A stretch of DNA of 64,000 nt. Source: Paenibacillus phytorum (GTDB lineage Bacteria; Bacillota; Bacilli; Paenibacillales; NBRC-103111). The notes under the pieces were generated by a model. It did no database searches and was not told the origin of the DNA. It saw only the letters and a program-made list of their open reading frames with translations. A program made the position numbers and the translations under genes. Positions 56,782-64,000 of this stretch are shown piece by piece. The stretch is taken from assembly GCF_013141715.1 (NCBI RefSeq), contig NZ_WHOA01000242.1, positions 1 to 64,000 of the forward strand, given 5' to 3'. How positions within the stretch are numbered: the first letter of the stretch is position 1; each line of letters begins with the position of its first letter.

Positions 56782-57534
56782 CAATCGAATGGCATTGTTT
56801 GTTGTTATTTCCGCAATCTCTTCCAAGGTCATACCCCGAATTTCCGCGGCTGTCTCAGCTACCAAGCGAACATAGCCGGTTTCATTACGCTTGCCGCGGA
56901 AGGGATGCGGGGTTAAATAAGGAGCATCAGTCTCAATTAATAAACGATCTAGCGGAACTTGCGCCAACACTTCCTTCGGTTGCTTAGCGTTCTTAAACGT
57001 AACTGGACCTCCAAAAGAAATATGAAAATTCATATCCAGACACTGCTTCGCTGTCTCCCAGCTTCCTGAGAAGCAGTGCATGATTCCCCCCACTTCCTCG
57101 GCCTTCTCTTCTTTTAAAATGTGCAAAATATCTTGATGAGCATCTCGATTATGGATGACAATGGGCATCTCCAATTTACGAGCTAGACGAATTTGCTCCC
57201 GAAATACCCGCTGCTGTATATCCTTCGGAGACTTATCCCAGTAGTAATCCAGTCCAATTTCCCCGATGGCAACAACTTTCTCATGCTTGCACAACTCTTC
57301 AATCCATTCTAAGTCGCCAGGCATCATATCAATAGCATCAACAGGATGCCACCCTACCGTAGAATAGATGAAATCGTACCTCTCGGCGAGGGCAATTGAA
57401 CTAGGTATAGTCTCCCGGTTGAAGCCTACATTGACTATTCTTGTCACTCCGGCGTCCAGCGCTCTTTGAATCACTTCATCTTGATCTTCATTAAATTGTT
57501 CAGCATTTAAATGTGTGTGTGAATCCGTTAGCAT
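56767..57534 (-). CDS. tatD: TatD-family metal-dependent DNase (YabD)
   Basis: TIM-barrel hydrolase of 255 residues. Metal ligands are in DSHTHLNAEQF at the start, GEIGLDYYWD (about 92), IVIHNRDAHQD (about 125), HCFSG (about 153) and ETDAPYLTP (about 202). TatD proteins act as 3'-5' exonucleases in DNA repair. Position before yabE is as in B. subtilis, but metS, which normally precedes it, is absent. Confidence 0.95.
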   Translation of the reverse strand: MLTDSHTHLNAEQFNEDQDEVIQRALDAGVTRIVNVGFNRETIPSSIALAERYDFIYSTVGWHPVDAIDMMPGDLEWIEELCKHEKVVAIGEIGLDYYWDKSPKDIQQRVFREQIRLARKLEMPIVIHNRDAHQDILHILKEEKAEEVGGIMHCFSGSWETAKQCLDMNFHISFGGPVTFKNAKQPKEVLAQVPLDRLLIETDAPYLTPHPFRGKRNETGYVRLVAETAAEIRGMTLEEIAEITTNNAIRLLGLK

Positions 57535-57582
57535 TTTTGTTCTCCCTTAAGTTGAAATATTCTGCTGCATTTATTTTTCTAG

Positions 57583-58860
57583 TTAATCTTGCTCACCAAG
57601 CAGTGCCCATAATTCAGGATAATTGGTTGCGTTCAAACGTTCCAACAGCTCCTCCGGATAATAAACATGATGCTTACCCATTTGGAATCCACTGATGGAC
57701 TGAACAATCTCAGATCGATGCGTAATTTCCGTTAAAGTCTCCTTATGATCCAGCAGGAAAATAGGCAAATTGTCATCCGTTTCCCCTGGTCTATACACGT
57801 CATAGGATTGATTCGATGGAAAATCAATTTCCATGTAATAGGTAGGGTCGAATCCGACCTCAGCCATCACTTTTTCCATCAGCTTAATCTGACGTTGATT
57901 AGATTCATCAAAGGTGCTGTATTTGTACAACTTACGATCCAAAAACCGTTTACACATATCGCCTAAAATAGGATCTTTCTCATTACTCCAGAAAGTTAGC
58001 ATCGTCTGCATAACTGACTCATCCAATAATAAATAATCTTCGAGCGAAATTTTATTCTGAATCAGATGTAAAATGGGTTCCACCATAAATCCAAATGTAT
58101 AGTCTTCTTCATATAAATGTTTGGCACGCGCAAAAACTTTGTGCAGCAAAATTTCCGCACTGCGTGTCACAGGATGGAAATATACCTGCCAGTACATTTG
58201 ATAACGAGACATTAAATAATCTTCTACGGCGTGCATGCCGCTTTCCTTGACAACAATATGCCCTTTATAGGGCCTAATAACACGAAGAATTCGCTCTAGA
58301 TCGAACGTGCCGTAATTTACACCAGTGAAATAGGCATCGCGCAATAAATAGTCCATGCGATCTGCATCCAACTGACTGGACACAAGGCTAACCACAATTT
58401 CTTCATTATACGATTTACAAATAACGCCAGCCACTTTTTTGGGAAAATCAGGTGATACTCTGCTGAGGACTTTATTCACATCGGTATCTCCAAGGACAAT
58501 TCTGCATGACCAGTCTTCATGTTTCGTTCCGAAAGCTTTTTCAATGGAATGCGAGAAGGGCCCGTGGCCCAGATCATGGAGCAAAGCCGCACAAAGGCAG
58601 AGCAGACGTTCCTCTTGAGGCCAATCCTCATAGTGATTTCGTTCGAATTGTGAAATAATTTTCCGAGTGATTTCGTACACACCGAGTGAATGAGAGAATC
58701 TACTATGCTCAGCACCATGAAAAGTTAAATATGAGGTGCCTAATTGCCTTATGCGGCGCAGTCTCTGAAACTCTCGCGTATTAATTAAATCCCAAATCGT
58801 ATTGTCTTGCACGTAAATATATTTATGAACCGGATCTTTAAAAACCTTCTCTTCTTTCAT
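57583..58860 (-). CDS. HD-domain phosphohydrolase (YwfO-like)
   Basis: A 425-residue protein with an HD domain: HGAEHSRFSHSLGVYEITRK, LLHDLGHGPFSHSIEKAFG and LDADRMDYLLRDAYFTG, the pattern of the dGTPase-like YwfO subgroup. These hydrolyse nucleotides; the substrate here is not known. The open frame begins 25 codons earlier, but the ATG at 58860 (MKEEKVFKDPVHKYIYV) has AGAGAGG upstream. It sits where metS lies in B. subtilis and is preceded by four Spo0A-box-like sites. Confidence 0.88.
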   Translation of the reverse strand: MKEEKVFKDPVHKYIYVQDNTIWDLINTREFQRLRRIRQLGTSYLTFHGAEHSRFSHSLGVYEITRKIISQFERNHYEDWPQEERLLCLCAALLHDLGHGPFSHSIEKAFGTKHEDWSCRIVLGDTDVNKVLSRVSPDFPKKVAGVICKSYNEEIVVSLVSSQLDADRMDYLLRDAYFTGVNYGTFDLERILRVIRPYKGHIVVKESGMHAVEDYLMSRYQMYWQVYFHPVTRSAEILLHKVFARAKHLYEEDYTFGFMVEPILHLIQNKISLEDYLLLDESVMQTMLTFWSNEKDPILGDMCKRFLDRKLYKYSTFDESNQRQIKLMEKVMAEVGFDPTYYMEIDFPSNQSYDVYRPGETDDNLPIFLLDHKETLTEITHRSEIVQSISGFQMGKHHVYYPEELLERLNATNYPELWALLGEQD

Positions 58861-58895
58861 CCATTCACAACCTCTCTTTAGCAAATTTAAATAAT

Positions 58896-58944
58896 TTCGA
58901 CAATTCCTCTCGTCACTTCGACATAATTGTCGCAATTTGTCGAA
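58896..58944. promoter_or_regulatory. cluster of four Spo0A-box-like sites
   Basis: TTCGACA (58896-58902 and 58917-58923), TGTCGCA (58928-58934) and TGTCGAA (58938-58944). Three are perfect 0A boxes (TGTCGAA or its reverse), one has a single mismatch. They lie 36-84 bp before the HD-domain start codon and about 290 bp before abrB. Phosphorylated Spo0A may repress or activate the HD gene. No clear promoter hexamers were found among them. Confidence 0.65.
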
Positions 58945-59129
58945 TTACATATTCCAATTTCTCTGTCTTACTAGGCTAGCCTTTATCTTCGTAATTTTGA
59001 GCTTTTTATGGAGTTCACACGTAATATATTCCTTACATTCCCTTATTCTACTTGGTTTTTCTCATATTTTAAACAGAAACAATTTAAAAACTTTTTTTAA
59101 ATAACATGTTTAAATAGACGAAAATATGG

Positions 59130-59158
59130 TTGACTATTTTGGGAATCGTTGGTATCAT
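59130..59158 (+). promoter_or_regulatory. sigma-A promoter of abrB
   Basis: TTGACT (59130-59135), 17-bp spacer, TATCAT (59153-59158). Transcription would start near 59165, 65 bases before the abrB start. Confidence 0.75.
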
Positions 59159-59172
59159 TAGGCAAGAAGATA

Positions 59173-59189
59173 TGTCGAAACATGACGAT
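59173..59189 (+). promoter_or_regulatory. paired Spo0A boxes downstream of the abrB promoter
   Basis: TGTCGAA (59173-59179) and TGACGAT (59183-59189), phased by 10 bp, just downstream of the predicted start. B. subtilis abrB has the same TGTCGAA/TGACGAA pair, bound by Spo0A phosphate to shut off abrB. Confidence 0.75.
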
Positions 59190-59229
59190 ATTGATAAATT
59201 TTTGATAAAATCGAAAGGGGTTTATATAT

Positions 59230-59484
59230 ATGATGAAATCTACGGGAATTGTAAGGAAAGTTGACGAATTGGGTCGCGTTGTTATTCCAATCGAGTTGCG
59301 CCGCACGTTGGGAATTGGTGAGAAAGACGCTTTGGAGATTTATGTAGACGGCGAGCGCATCATGTTGAAAAAATATGAGCCTGCTTGTATCTTCTGTGGT
59401 AATGCGGAAAACGTATCTTACTTCAAAGGAAAAATTGTTTGTCATATTTGTTTAGCAGAAATGCCAACACCTGTGACAAAATAA
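59230..59484 (+). CDS. abrB: transition-state regulator AbrB
   Basis: Global repressor of stationary-phase genes. The N-terminal 50 residues (KSTGIVRKVDELGRVVIPIE, then RRTLGIGEKDALEIYVDGER) are an AbrB swapped-hairpin DNA-binding domain. The C-terminal part differs from B. subtilis AbrB: it is shorter and has two CxxC pairs (CIFC and CHIC) 15 residues apart, a likely zinc ribbon. Length 84. ATG-ATG start after AAAGGGG. It is on the opposite strand to its neighbours, as in B. subtilis. Confidence 0.95.
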   Translation: MMKSTGIVRKVDELGRVVIPIELRRTLGIGEKDALEIYVDGERIMLKKYEPACIFCGNAENVSYFKGKIVCHICLAEMPTPVTK

Positions 59485-59553
59485 GAAAAGTAGTATATAA
59501 TAGAAGTAGCACTTATCCTATTGGTAATTCTAACCTTTTTCATATCTCCTCTA

Positions 59554-59599
59554 ATCTCTAATTTGTTGGCTTCGGCCACGGATTAGAGATCTTTTTTTG
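59554..59599 (+). terminator. intrinsic terminator after abrB
   Basis: ATCTCTAAT and GATTAGAGAT pair around an inner GGC-TTCG-GCC hairpin, followed by CTTTTTTTG on the plus strand. Confidence 0.9.
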
Positions 59600-59654
59600 T
59601 CCGGAGAACGATATAGCGGAGAGTGCGGCGGGAACGCTGCACTTCCCGCGCGTC

Positions 59655-60542
59655 TTAGCGCTCGAGTAGTGCATTGTAGACATCGCGTTTAGAAAGCCCA
59701 CGATCGCTCGCAACCAACTTCAGTGCATCCTTACGATCACTCCCGCTTTGCTCGTAGTGCTCAACATGCTCGCCCAACGACATTGCCTCCCACCAGCCAT
59801 CGGCTGCTTCGCGGGCTGCCTTCTCCGAGGCGCCTTCGGCGATCACACAGTACTCGCCCTGAGGCGGGTACTGCTCTAAGTGCTCGAGGCACTCTGCGAT
59901 GGTGCCCCGCAGGAACTCCTCGTACCGCTTCGTCAACTCGCGTGCGAGACACACCCGACGCTCCGCCCCCCACACTTCCGCCATGCGGGTAAGTGTTTTC
60001 TCTACGCGGTGCGGCGATTCATAGAACAGCAACGTGTCCTGCACGTGCTGCAGCCCTTCAAGCACCTTCGTCTGATCCTTTTTCTCCCGGGGGAGAAAAC
60101 CGACGAAGGCGAAACGCTCTGTCGGCAAGCCTGATGCAATCAGCGCCGACAGGGCCGCATTCGCGCCGGGGATGGGCACCACCGGCACGCCCTGCTCGAC
60201 GGCCATCCTCACCAGGTCATAACCTGGATCGGAGATGGCCGGCAGTCCTGCATCGCTGACCAGCGCGATGCTCTGCCCTTCAAGCAGCAAGCGGACGAGT
60301 TCGGGTCCGCTTGCTTGCTTGTTGTGTTCGTGATAGCTGACGAGTCGCGTAGCGACCTCGAAATGCGTCAGCAGCTTGCGTGTTTGCCGCGTGTCCTCAG
60401 CGGCAATCATGCTCACTTCCTTCAGGGTACGAATCGCACGGAAGGTCATATCTTCTAAGTTGCCTATCGGTGTGGCAACCAGGTACAGCGTGCCAACGCC
60501 GCTTCCATCCTCGCGATAGCTCTTTTGCACATTCAAGCTCAC
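59655..60542 (-). CDS. rsmI: 16S rRNA (cytidine1402-2'-O)-methyltransferase
   Basis: RsmI (YabC) methylates C1402 of 16S rRNA. Signature blocks: GTLYLVATPIGNLEDMTFRA, IAAEDTRQTRKLL, VSDAGLPAISDPGYDLV and FVGFLPREKKDQ. Length 295. The C-terminal half is unusually GC-rich (59700-60300). Located between abrB and yabB; the small yazA gene found here in B. subtilis is absent. Confidence 0.95.
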   Translation of the reverse strand: MSLNVQKSYREDGSGVGTLYLVATPIGNLEDMTFRAIRTLKEVSMIAAEDTRQTRKLLTHFEVATRLVSYHEHNKQASGPELVRLLLEGQSIALVSDAGLPAISDPGYDLVRMAVEQGVPVVPIPGANAALSALIASGLPTERFAFVGFLPREKKDQTKVLEGLQHVQDTLLFYESPHRVEKTLTRMAEVWGAERRVCLARELTKRYEEFLRGTIAECLEHLEQYPPQGEYCVIAEGASEKAAREAADGWWEAMSLGEHVEHYEQSGSDRKDALKLVASDRGLSKRDVYNALLER

Positions 60543-60596
60543 TGTTATTCCCTCTTCACTTTTTTATGATTATTTTTACGAAGTTACGATAATTAC

Positions 60597-60671
60597 GCTT
60601 ACGATGCTAGTTTTCTGAAGAAAACTCTAAGATTATGCTTACGAAGCCAGTTTTCTTACGAAAACTCTAAG
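60597..60671. repeat. tandem pair of about 35-bp repeats, period 40
   Basis: Two copies beginning GCTTACGAtGCtAGTTTTC and ending GAAAACTCTAAG (60597-60631 and 60637-60671). Each contains AGTTTTC/GAAAACT as an inverted repeat that can form a hairpin. The second copy covers the last codons and the stop of yabB. A truncated TACGAAGTTACG lies just before the first copy. Confidence 0.8.
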
Positions 60672-61417
60672 GAGCTTCTGCCCCCGTAGTAAATTTCTTT
60701 CAGCTCTTTACAGTACTCTTGATTGTCATCATAAACAATAAGCGGCGGTAAGGTACGGATCTCTGGCTTCCCATCCTTCATTCCCTCGATCAACACCATC
60801 ATTGCTTCTTCCCCAGCACGTGCGTGCACATAACGAATGCGCTTCGGTTCAAGACGATACTGCCTCATTAGACAGCAGATATCGATTATGCGCGTAGCCC
60901 GGTGGACCATCGCCACTTTACCGCCAGCCTTCACCAACTTTGCGCTTGCCGCAATGACATCTTCCAAGTTGCAATATATCTCATGACGAGCCGCAGCGAA
61001 ATGCTCATTGGCGTTCTGCTCACCGTTAGGCACAGGCAGATAGGGAGGATTCACCGTTACGACATCAAATTGGCCATGACCTAAGGTTTCATGAATCGTT
61101 TTCAGATCCCCTTGGAGCATATGAAGACGCTCTTCTAGCCCATTTATCTCAGCATTGCGAACCGCCATATCCGCGAGCCGTTCTTGAATTTCAACGCCCC
61201 AAATTTCAGCGCGTGTTCGCGTCGTTAAGAGCAGGGGGACGACCCCATTGCCCGTACATAAATCAATCATGCGCCCTTTGGGAGCCACACTGCAAAACCT
61301 GCCAAGCAGGACGGCATCAAGTGAAAAGCTGAACACTTCATCACTCTGAATAATTTTCAAATCATACGTCAATAAATCATCAATTCGTTCTGTAGGTCGT
61401 AACTGTACCTGCTTCAT
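60656..61417 (-). CDS. yabB: TrmN6-like tRNA1(Val) (adenine37-N6)-methyltransferase (YabB)
   Basis: An SAM-dependent N6-adenine methyltransferase of 253 residues. The SAM motif is MIDLCTGNGVVPLLL (about 51-65) and the catalytic motif is VTVNPPYLPVPNGEQN (about 121-136, NPPY). It starts VQLRPTERIDDLLTYDLKII. The last residues (SSLEFS) and stop come from a repeat unit. Located between yabA and rsmI. Confidence 0.9.
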   Translation of the reverse strand: MKQVQLRPTERIDDLLTYDLKIIQSDEVFSFSLDAVLLGRFCSVAPKGRMIDLCTGNGVVPLLLTTRTRAEIWGVEIQERLADMAVRNAEINGLEERLHMLQGDLKTIHETLGHGQFDVVTVNPPYLPVPNGEQNANEHFAAARHEIYCNLEDVIAASAKLVKAGGKVAMVHRATRIIDICCLMRQYRLEPKRIRYVHARAGEEAMMVLIEGMKDGKPEIRTLPPLIVYDDNQEYCKELKEIYYGGRSSLEFS

Positions 61418-61458
61418 ACGTATTCTCCGTCATTTCCTTTCTGGTCTGCTCATTATGG

Positions 61459-61489
61459 AAAAAAACCGTAAGGCATACACCCCTACGGT
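61459..61489 (-). terminator. intrinsic terminator after yabA
   Basis: Minus strand ACCGTAGGGG-TGTAT-GCCTTACGGT followed by seven T. Confidence 0.88.
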
Positions 61490-61498
61490 CAAAATCAC

Positions 61499-61840
61499 TT
61501 ATTTATTTAAAAAGGATAAGCAAAACAAACAATCTCCCTCGGTCCGAAGGTGTCCATAATACACATTGCAAATATGGAAACCTTCATTATACAAGCGAGT
61601 CAAATTATCATAACCTGCTCCAGGTAACGGAAGTGGTTCCTCCGCCTCTCCTACTGGCTGTTCGACAATTGTTTCCTCTTGTCTGATCAGTTTGCGGAGC
61701 TGCTGATTTTCTATGCTTAATCTCTTATTTTCTTCGATGAGGTTAATAATTTGTTTCTTTAAGGCACCCAACTCGGCATAAGTGGCACCCATTCGTTCTT
61801 CGATCCCATCTATTTGTCCAAAAATATCTTGTTTATCCAC
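61499..61840 (-). CDS. yabA: replication initiation control protein YabA
   Basis: Negative regulator of DnaA that bridges DnaA and DnaN. An N-terminal leucine-zipper-like coiled coil (about 1-60, with LIEENKRLSIENQQLRKLI) tetramerises, and the C-terminal zinc site is HICNVYYG..CLFC. The GTG at 61840 is chosen as start (VDKQDIFGQIDGIEE): AGAGGTGA lies just upstream and it matches the start of B. subtilis YabA. The frame is open eight codons further. Confidence 0.92.
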   Translation of the reverse strand: MDKQDIFGQIDGIEERMGATYAELGALKKQIINLIEENKRLSIENQQLRKLIRQEETIVEQPVGEAEEPLPLPGAGYDNLTRLYNEGFHICNVYYGHLRTEGDCLFCLSFLNK

Positions 61841-61899
61841 GCTTTCACCTCTAGTGCCATGCATGCTTACTGGCCAGCGCCTCCTTGGATACTTTGCCT

Positions 61900-62703
61900 C
61901 TACTCTTGTTCAACTACATCATCGAAAGGTAAATCAAGTGCTTTACCAAGGTCAAACAATTGAACCTTTGCTGTACGTTCTTTGATATTCAATCCAAGTA
62001 CTTTACCATTCCCAAAAGAAGTGATTACTTGTCTACCTACAGTTGGCAGTGAATCCTTCGCACTCTCGTAGTTATCATGTTCATATTTCAAACAACACAT
62101 TAACCTTCCGCATAATCCCGAAATCTTAGTTGGGTTAAGCGACAAGTTCTGGTCTTTCGCCATCTTAATGGATACGGGTTCGAAATCACCTAAGAACGAG
62201 GAACAGCATAGAATTCGCCCACACGGACCTATACCACCAAGCATCTTCGCTTCATCCCGCACACCAATTTGACGAAGTTCGATTCTGGTCCGGAAAATAC
62301 TCGCCAAATCCTTAACGAGCTCGCGGAAATCAACGCGTCCTTCAGCCGTAAAATAAAAAATAATTTTATTGCGATCAAAGGTATACTCTACGTCTACGAG
62401 CTTCATCTTAAGACTATGGTCTTTAATTTTCTCGTGACACGTTTGGAACGCATCTTTGGCTGCTTTCTTATTTTCTTCAACCAAATCAGCATCCGAGTCA
62501 TCCGCAATGCGAATCACCTTTTTGAGAGGAAGAACGACGTCATTTTCTTTGACATTCTTCTTTCCAACAACAACTTTGCCGTATTCCACTCCGCGAGCGG
62601 TTTCAACAATAACGGCACTTTCTTTCTCAATTGGCAAATCAATCGGATCAAAATAATATATTTTACCCGCTTTTTTGAAGCGGACGCCAACTACCGAATA
62701 CAT
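61900..62703 (-). CDS. ricT: RicT (YaaT), PSP1-domain protein
   Basis: Part of the RicA-RicF-RicT complex that assists mRNA processing by RNase Y and affects phosphorelay, competence and biofilm. The 267-residue PSP1 protein starts YSVVGVRFKKAGKIYYFDP and carries a cysteine-rich centre (IGPCGRILCCSSFLG, SGLCGRLMCCLKYEHDNY) that can hold iron-sulfur clusters. It starts one base after the holB stop region. Confidence 0.95.
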   Translation of the reverse strand: MYSVVGVRFKKAGKIYYFDPIDLPIEKESAVIVETARGVEYGKVVVGKKNVKENDVVLPLKKVIRIADDSDADLVEENKKAAKDAFQTCHEKIKDHSLKMKLVDVEYTFDRNKIIFYFTAEGRVDFRELVKDLASIFRTRIELRQIGVRDEAKMLGGIGPCGRILCCSSFLGDFEPVSIKMAKDQNLSLNPTKISGLCGRLMCCLKYEHDNYESAKDSLPTVGRQVITSFGNGKVLGLNIKERTAKVQLFDLGKALDLPFDDVVEQE

Positions 62704-62704
62704 C

Positions 62705-63682
62705 TTACACCCCCTGCATCTCCACGAGCATTTTCTCTATAACCAGCTGAGAATTGGCGTTGAAACGCAGTCGTTTTTGTAAATCTACGGCTTGCTCCAT
62801 CATACGCACCCATACTGAGACATCCCGGCTGAACGCGAGGGAGCTCATCCAGTCCAGCTGATCATTATAAACAAGCTTATCTCTGCGCTCCAGGCGCAAC
62901 TGCACCATATCTTTAAACCAGAGAATCAACAAGTCGAAAAGACTCGACATATGATCCGCTAGCTCCGTTTTCACAATCCGTTGCTGCACCGTAATCATGG
63001 AAGTAGGGAAACGTGTGAGCGTCTCCTTAGCTAATTGTAACACTACGGTTCTCATTTCTGCAAACCAATTCGCAGCAATTAAATCCCTAGCTGCTTGCAA
63101 TCCTGCCGTTAAATGTGCGGCGGGCTGTACCAGTGATGCGGGATGACCCTCTTGCAAAAGCGTCAAGACCATTTGCTCACGCGGCATTGGCGTGAAATTA
63201 ATCCACTGCGCCCTCGATTGAATCGTCGGCAGCAGGGCATTGCCATTCTCTGTAATGAGAATCGCCACCACACGTGAGGTCGGCTCTTCTAGAAACTTCA
63301 ACAGGCTATTAGCAGCCTGTACCGTCATTTTATCTGCATGATATAGGATATAAATTTTGGTTCCGGAGGCTGTAGCGCGGTAAGCAAACTCCTTTTGCAG
63401 CTCACGAATCTGCTCAATCTTAATCGAAGCTCCATCTGGCATAACTATGTGTAGATCCGGATGATTACGATGCTCGACCTTACGGCATTCCAAACATTCA
63501 CCACATGCCTCATCGGTCCCGTGCTGGCAGTAGATAGCTTTAGCCAAAGCTATGGCCATCTCCGAGCGTCCAGTTCCTACTGGCCCACTAAAAATATAGG
63601 CGTGAGACAGCTTGTCTTGCCGCAGCCCGTTCTGCAGAAGCTGCTTAGCCGCTGCTTGCCCCGGTATGGCTTGAAAGGACAT
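62705..63682 (-). CDS. holB: DNA polymerase III delta' subunit
   Basis: Clamp-loader subunit. It starts with IPGQAAAKQLLQNGLRQDKLSHAYIFSG; the P-loop is degenerate (GPVGTGRSE), as expected for delta'. A zinc module CxxCxxxxxCxxC-like (about 52-64, ACGECLEC) and the SRC-related HADKMTVQAANSLLKFLEEP follow. Length 325. It precedes yaaT as in B. subtilis. Confidence 0.95.
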   Translation of the reverse strand: MSFQAIPGQAAAKQLLQNGLRQDKLSHAYIFSGPVGTGRSEMAIALAKAIYCQHGTDEACGECLECRKVEHRNHPDLHIVMPDGASIKIEQIRELQKEFAYRATASGTKIYILYHADKMTVQAANSLLKFLEEPTSRVVAILITENGNALLPTIQSRAQWINFTPMPREQMVLTLLQEGHPASLVQPAAHLTAGLQAARDLIAANWFAEMRTVVLQLAKETLTRFPTSMITVQQRIVKTELADHMSSLFDLLILWFKDMVQLRLERRDKLVYNDQLDWMSSLAFSRDVSVWVRMMEQAVDLQKRLRFNANSQLVIEKMLVEMQGV

Positions 63683-63703
63683 TAGAAATACGCTCCATCC
63701 CGA

Positions 63704-63748
63704 GGATAAACGGCTACATTGTCCTTTCAGGACGAGTGCGTTTACCCA
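63704..63748. repeat. dispersed hairpin repeat, copy B
   Basis: GGATAAACGGCTACATTGTC followed by CTTTCAGGACGAGTGCGTTT and ACCC. Ends GGATAAACG / CGTTTACCC and inner GTCCT / AGGAC are inverted. It matches the element at 52722-52766 and, like it, lies just before a minus-strand start codon (holB). Confidence 0.75.
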
Positions 63749-63793
63749 GAAATATAAACATCATATAGCGTGAAATATCTATTTTCTTATATT

Positions 63794-64000
63794 TTAAAAT
63801 AACAAGTTAATCAGCATCCCTCGGATTTCTCCGATTTTATGCAAAATTTCGATTCGACCCTGCTCATTTTCTAGCAATTCATCTGCTAATGAAAGCAGCT
63901 CTAGATCGATTTCTTCCAAAAGCTTATATCGTTTCGAACGGCCGCGACGATCCCAACCCTTCGTATCTCTTAAATTGACACCACGGCGAGCGGTTTCCTC
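63794..64000 (-). CDS. yaaR: YaaR-family protein, C-terminal part (partial)
   Basis: An open minus-strand frame enters from the right edge and ends with TAA at 63794-63796. The 68 visible residues read EETARRGVNLRDTKGWDRRG and end in IEILHKIGEIRGMLINLLF, the typical C-terminus of the DUF327/YaaR family. YaaR precedes holB in B. subtilis, which confirms it. The start is outside the window. Function unknown. Confidence 0.85.
   Translation of the reverse strand, partial: EETARRGVNLRDTKGWDRRGRSKRYKLLEEIDLELLSLADELLENEQGRIEILHKIGEIRGMLINLLF

Overview
The window looks like a chromosomal segment next to the replication origin of a spore-forming, low-to-moderate-GC Bacillota, most likely a Paenibacillus or close relative. 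The evidence is gene order: read from the right end leftward it follows the origin-proximal order known from Bacillus subtilis (yaaR-holB-yaaT-yabA-yabB-rsmI-abrB-tatD-yabE-rnmV-ksgA-yabG-veg-sspF-ispE-purR-ridA-spoVG-glmU-ctc-pth-fin-mfd-spoVT-yabM-yabN-rqcP-yabP-yabQ-divIC-yabR-spoIIE-yabS-yabT-tilS-hpt-ftsH-coaX-hslO-yacD-cysK-pab/fol operon-yazB-dusB-lysS-16S rRNA). Almost everything is on the minus strand. Only abrB, an ecsAB-type transporter pair and one doubtful small ORF are on the plus strand.

Layout, left to right. 1-430: 5' end of a 16S rRNA gene with leader and tandem promoters. 431-8728: lysS, greA and the folate/p-aminobenzoate operon. 8797-18877: cysK, a parvulin-type foldase, hslO, coaX, nadCBA, ftsH and hpt. 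18949-22012: tilS and the yabT/yabS pair. 22115-27388: an accessory surface island (LPKTG adhesin, transglutaminase, sortase). 27595-33101: spoIIE, yabR, divIC, yabQ, yabP, rqcP and HU. 33159-42766: mazG-type yabN, a MurJ/SpoVB-like flippase, spoVT, a lipoprotein foldase, mfd and fin. 42897-52697: pth, ctc, glmU, spoVG, ridA, purR, ispE, sspF, veg, yabG, ksgA and rnmV. 52908-64000: yabE, ecsAB, tatD, an HD-domain phosphohydrolase, abrB, rsmI, yabB, yabA, yaaT, holB and the 3' end of yaaR.

Differences from the Bacillus order: nadABC sits between ftsH and coaX, greA before lysS, an HU gene before rqcP, and a second foldase after mfd. metS, yazA and prs are missing from their usual places.

The most interesting parts are regulatory. 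A c-di-GMP-I (GEMM) riboswitch lies directly in front of the island transglutaminase, and its closing stem appears to include the ribosome binding site. The adjacent adhesin has its own promoter with a 9+9 bp operator-like inverted repeat over the -10 element. A ydaO-type c-di-AMP riboswitch followed by an intrinsic terminator precedes the cell-wall gene yabE. Four Spo0A-box-like sites lie in 49 bp in front of the HD-domain gene, besides the conserved pair downstream of the abrB promoter. SspF carries a roughly 95-residue Q/N/S/T/Y-rich tail, and a frame-shifted continuation of that composition reaches the terminator. Sporulation promoters (sigma-H, -F, -G, -K types and a 21-bp-spacer Spo0A-type promoter at spoIIE) can be read in front of spoVG, fin, spoVT, sspF, yabG and spoIIE.

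All identifications come from reading the sequence and recalling the families. No database search was run.
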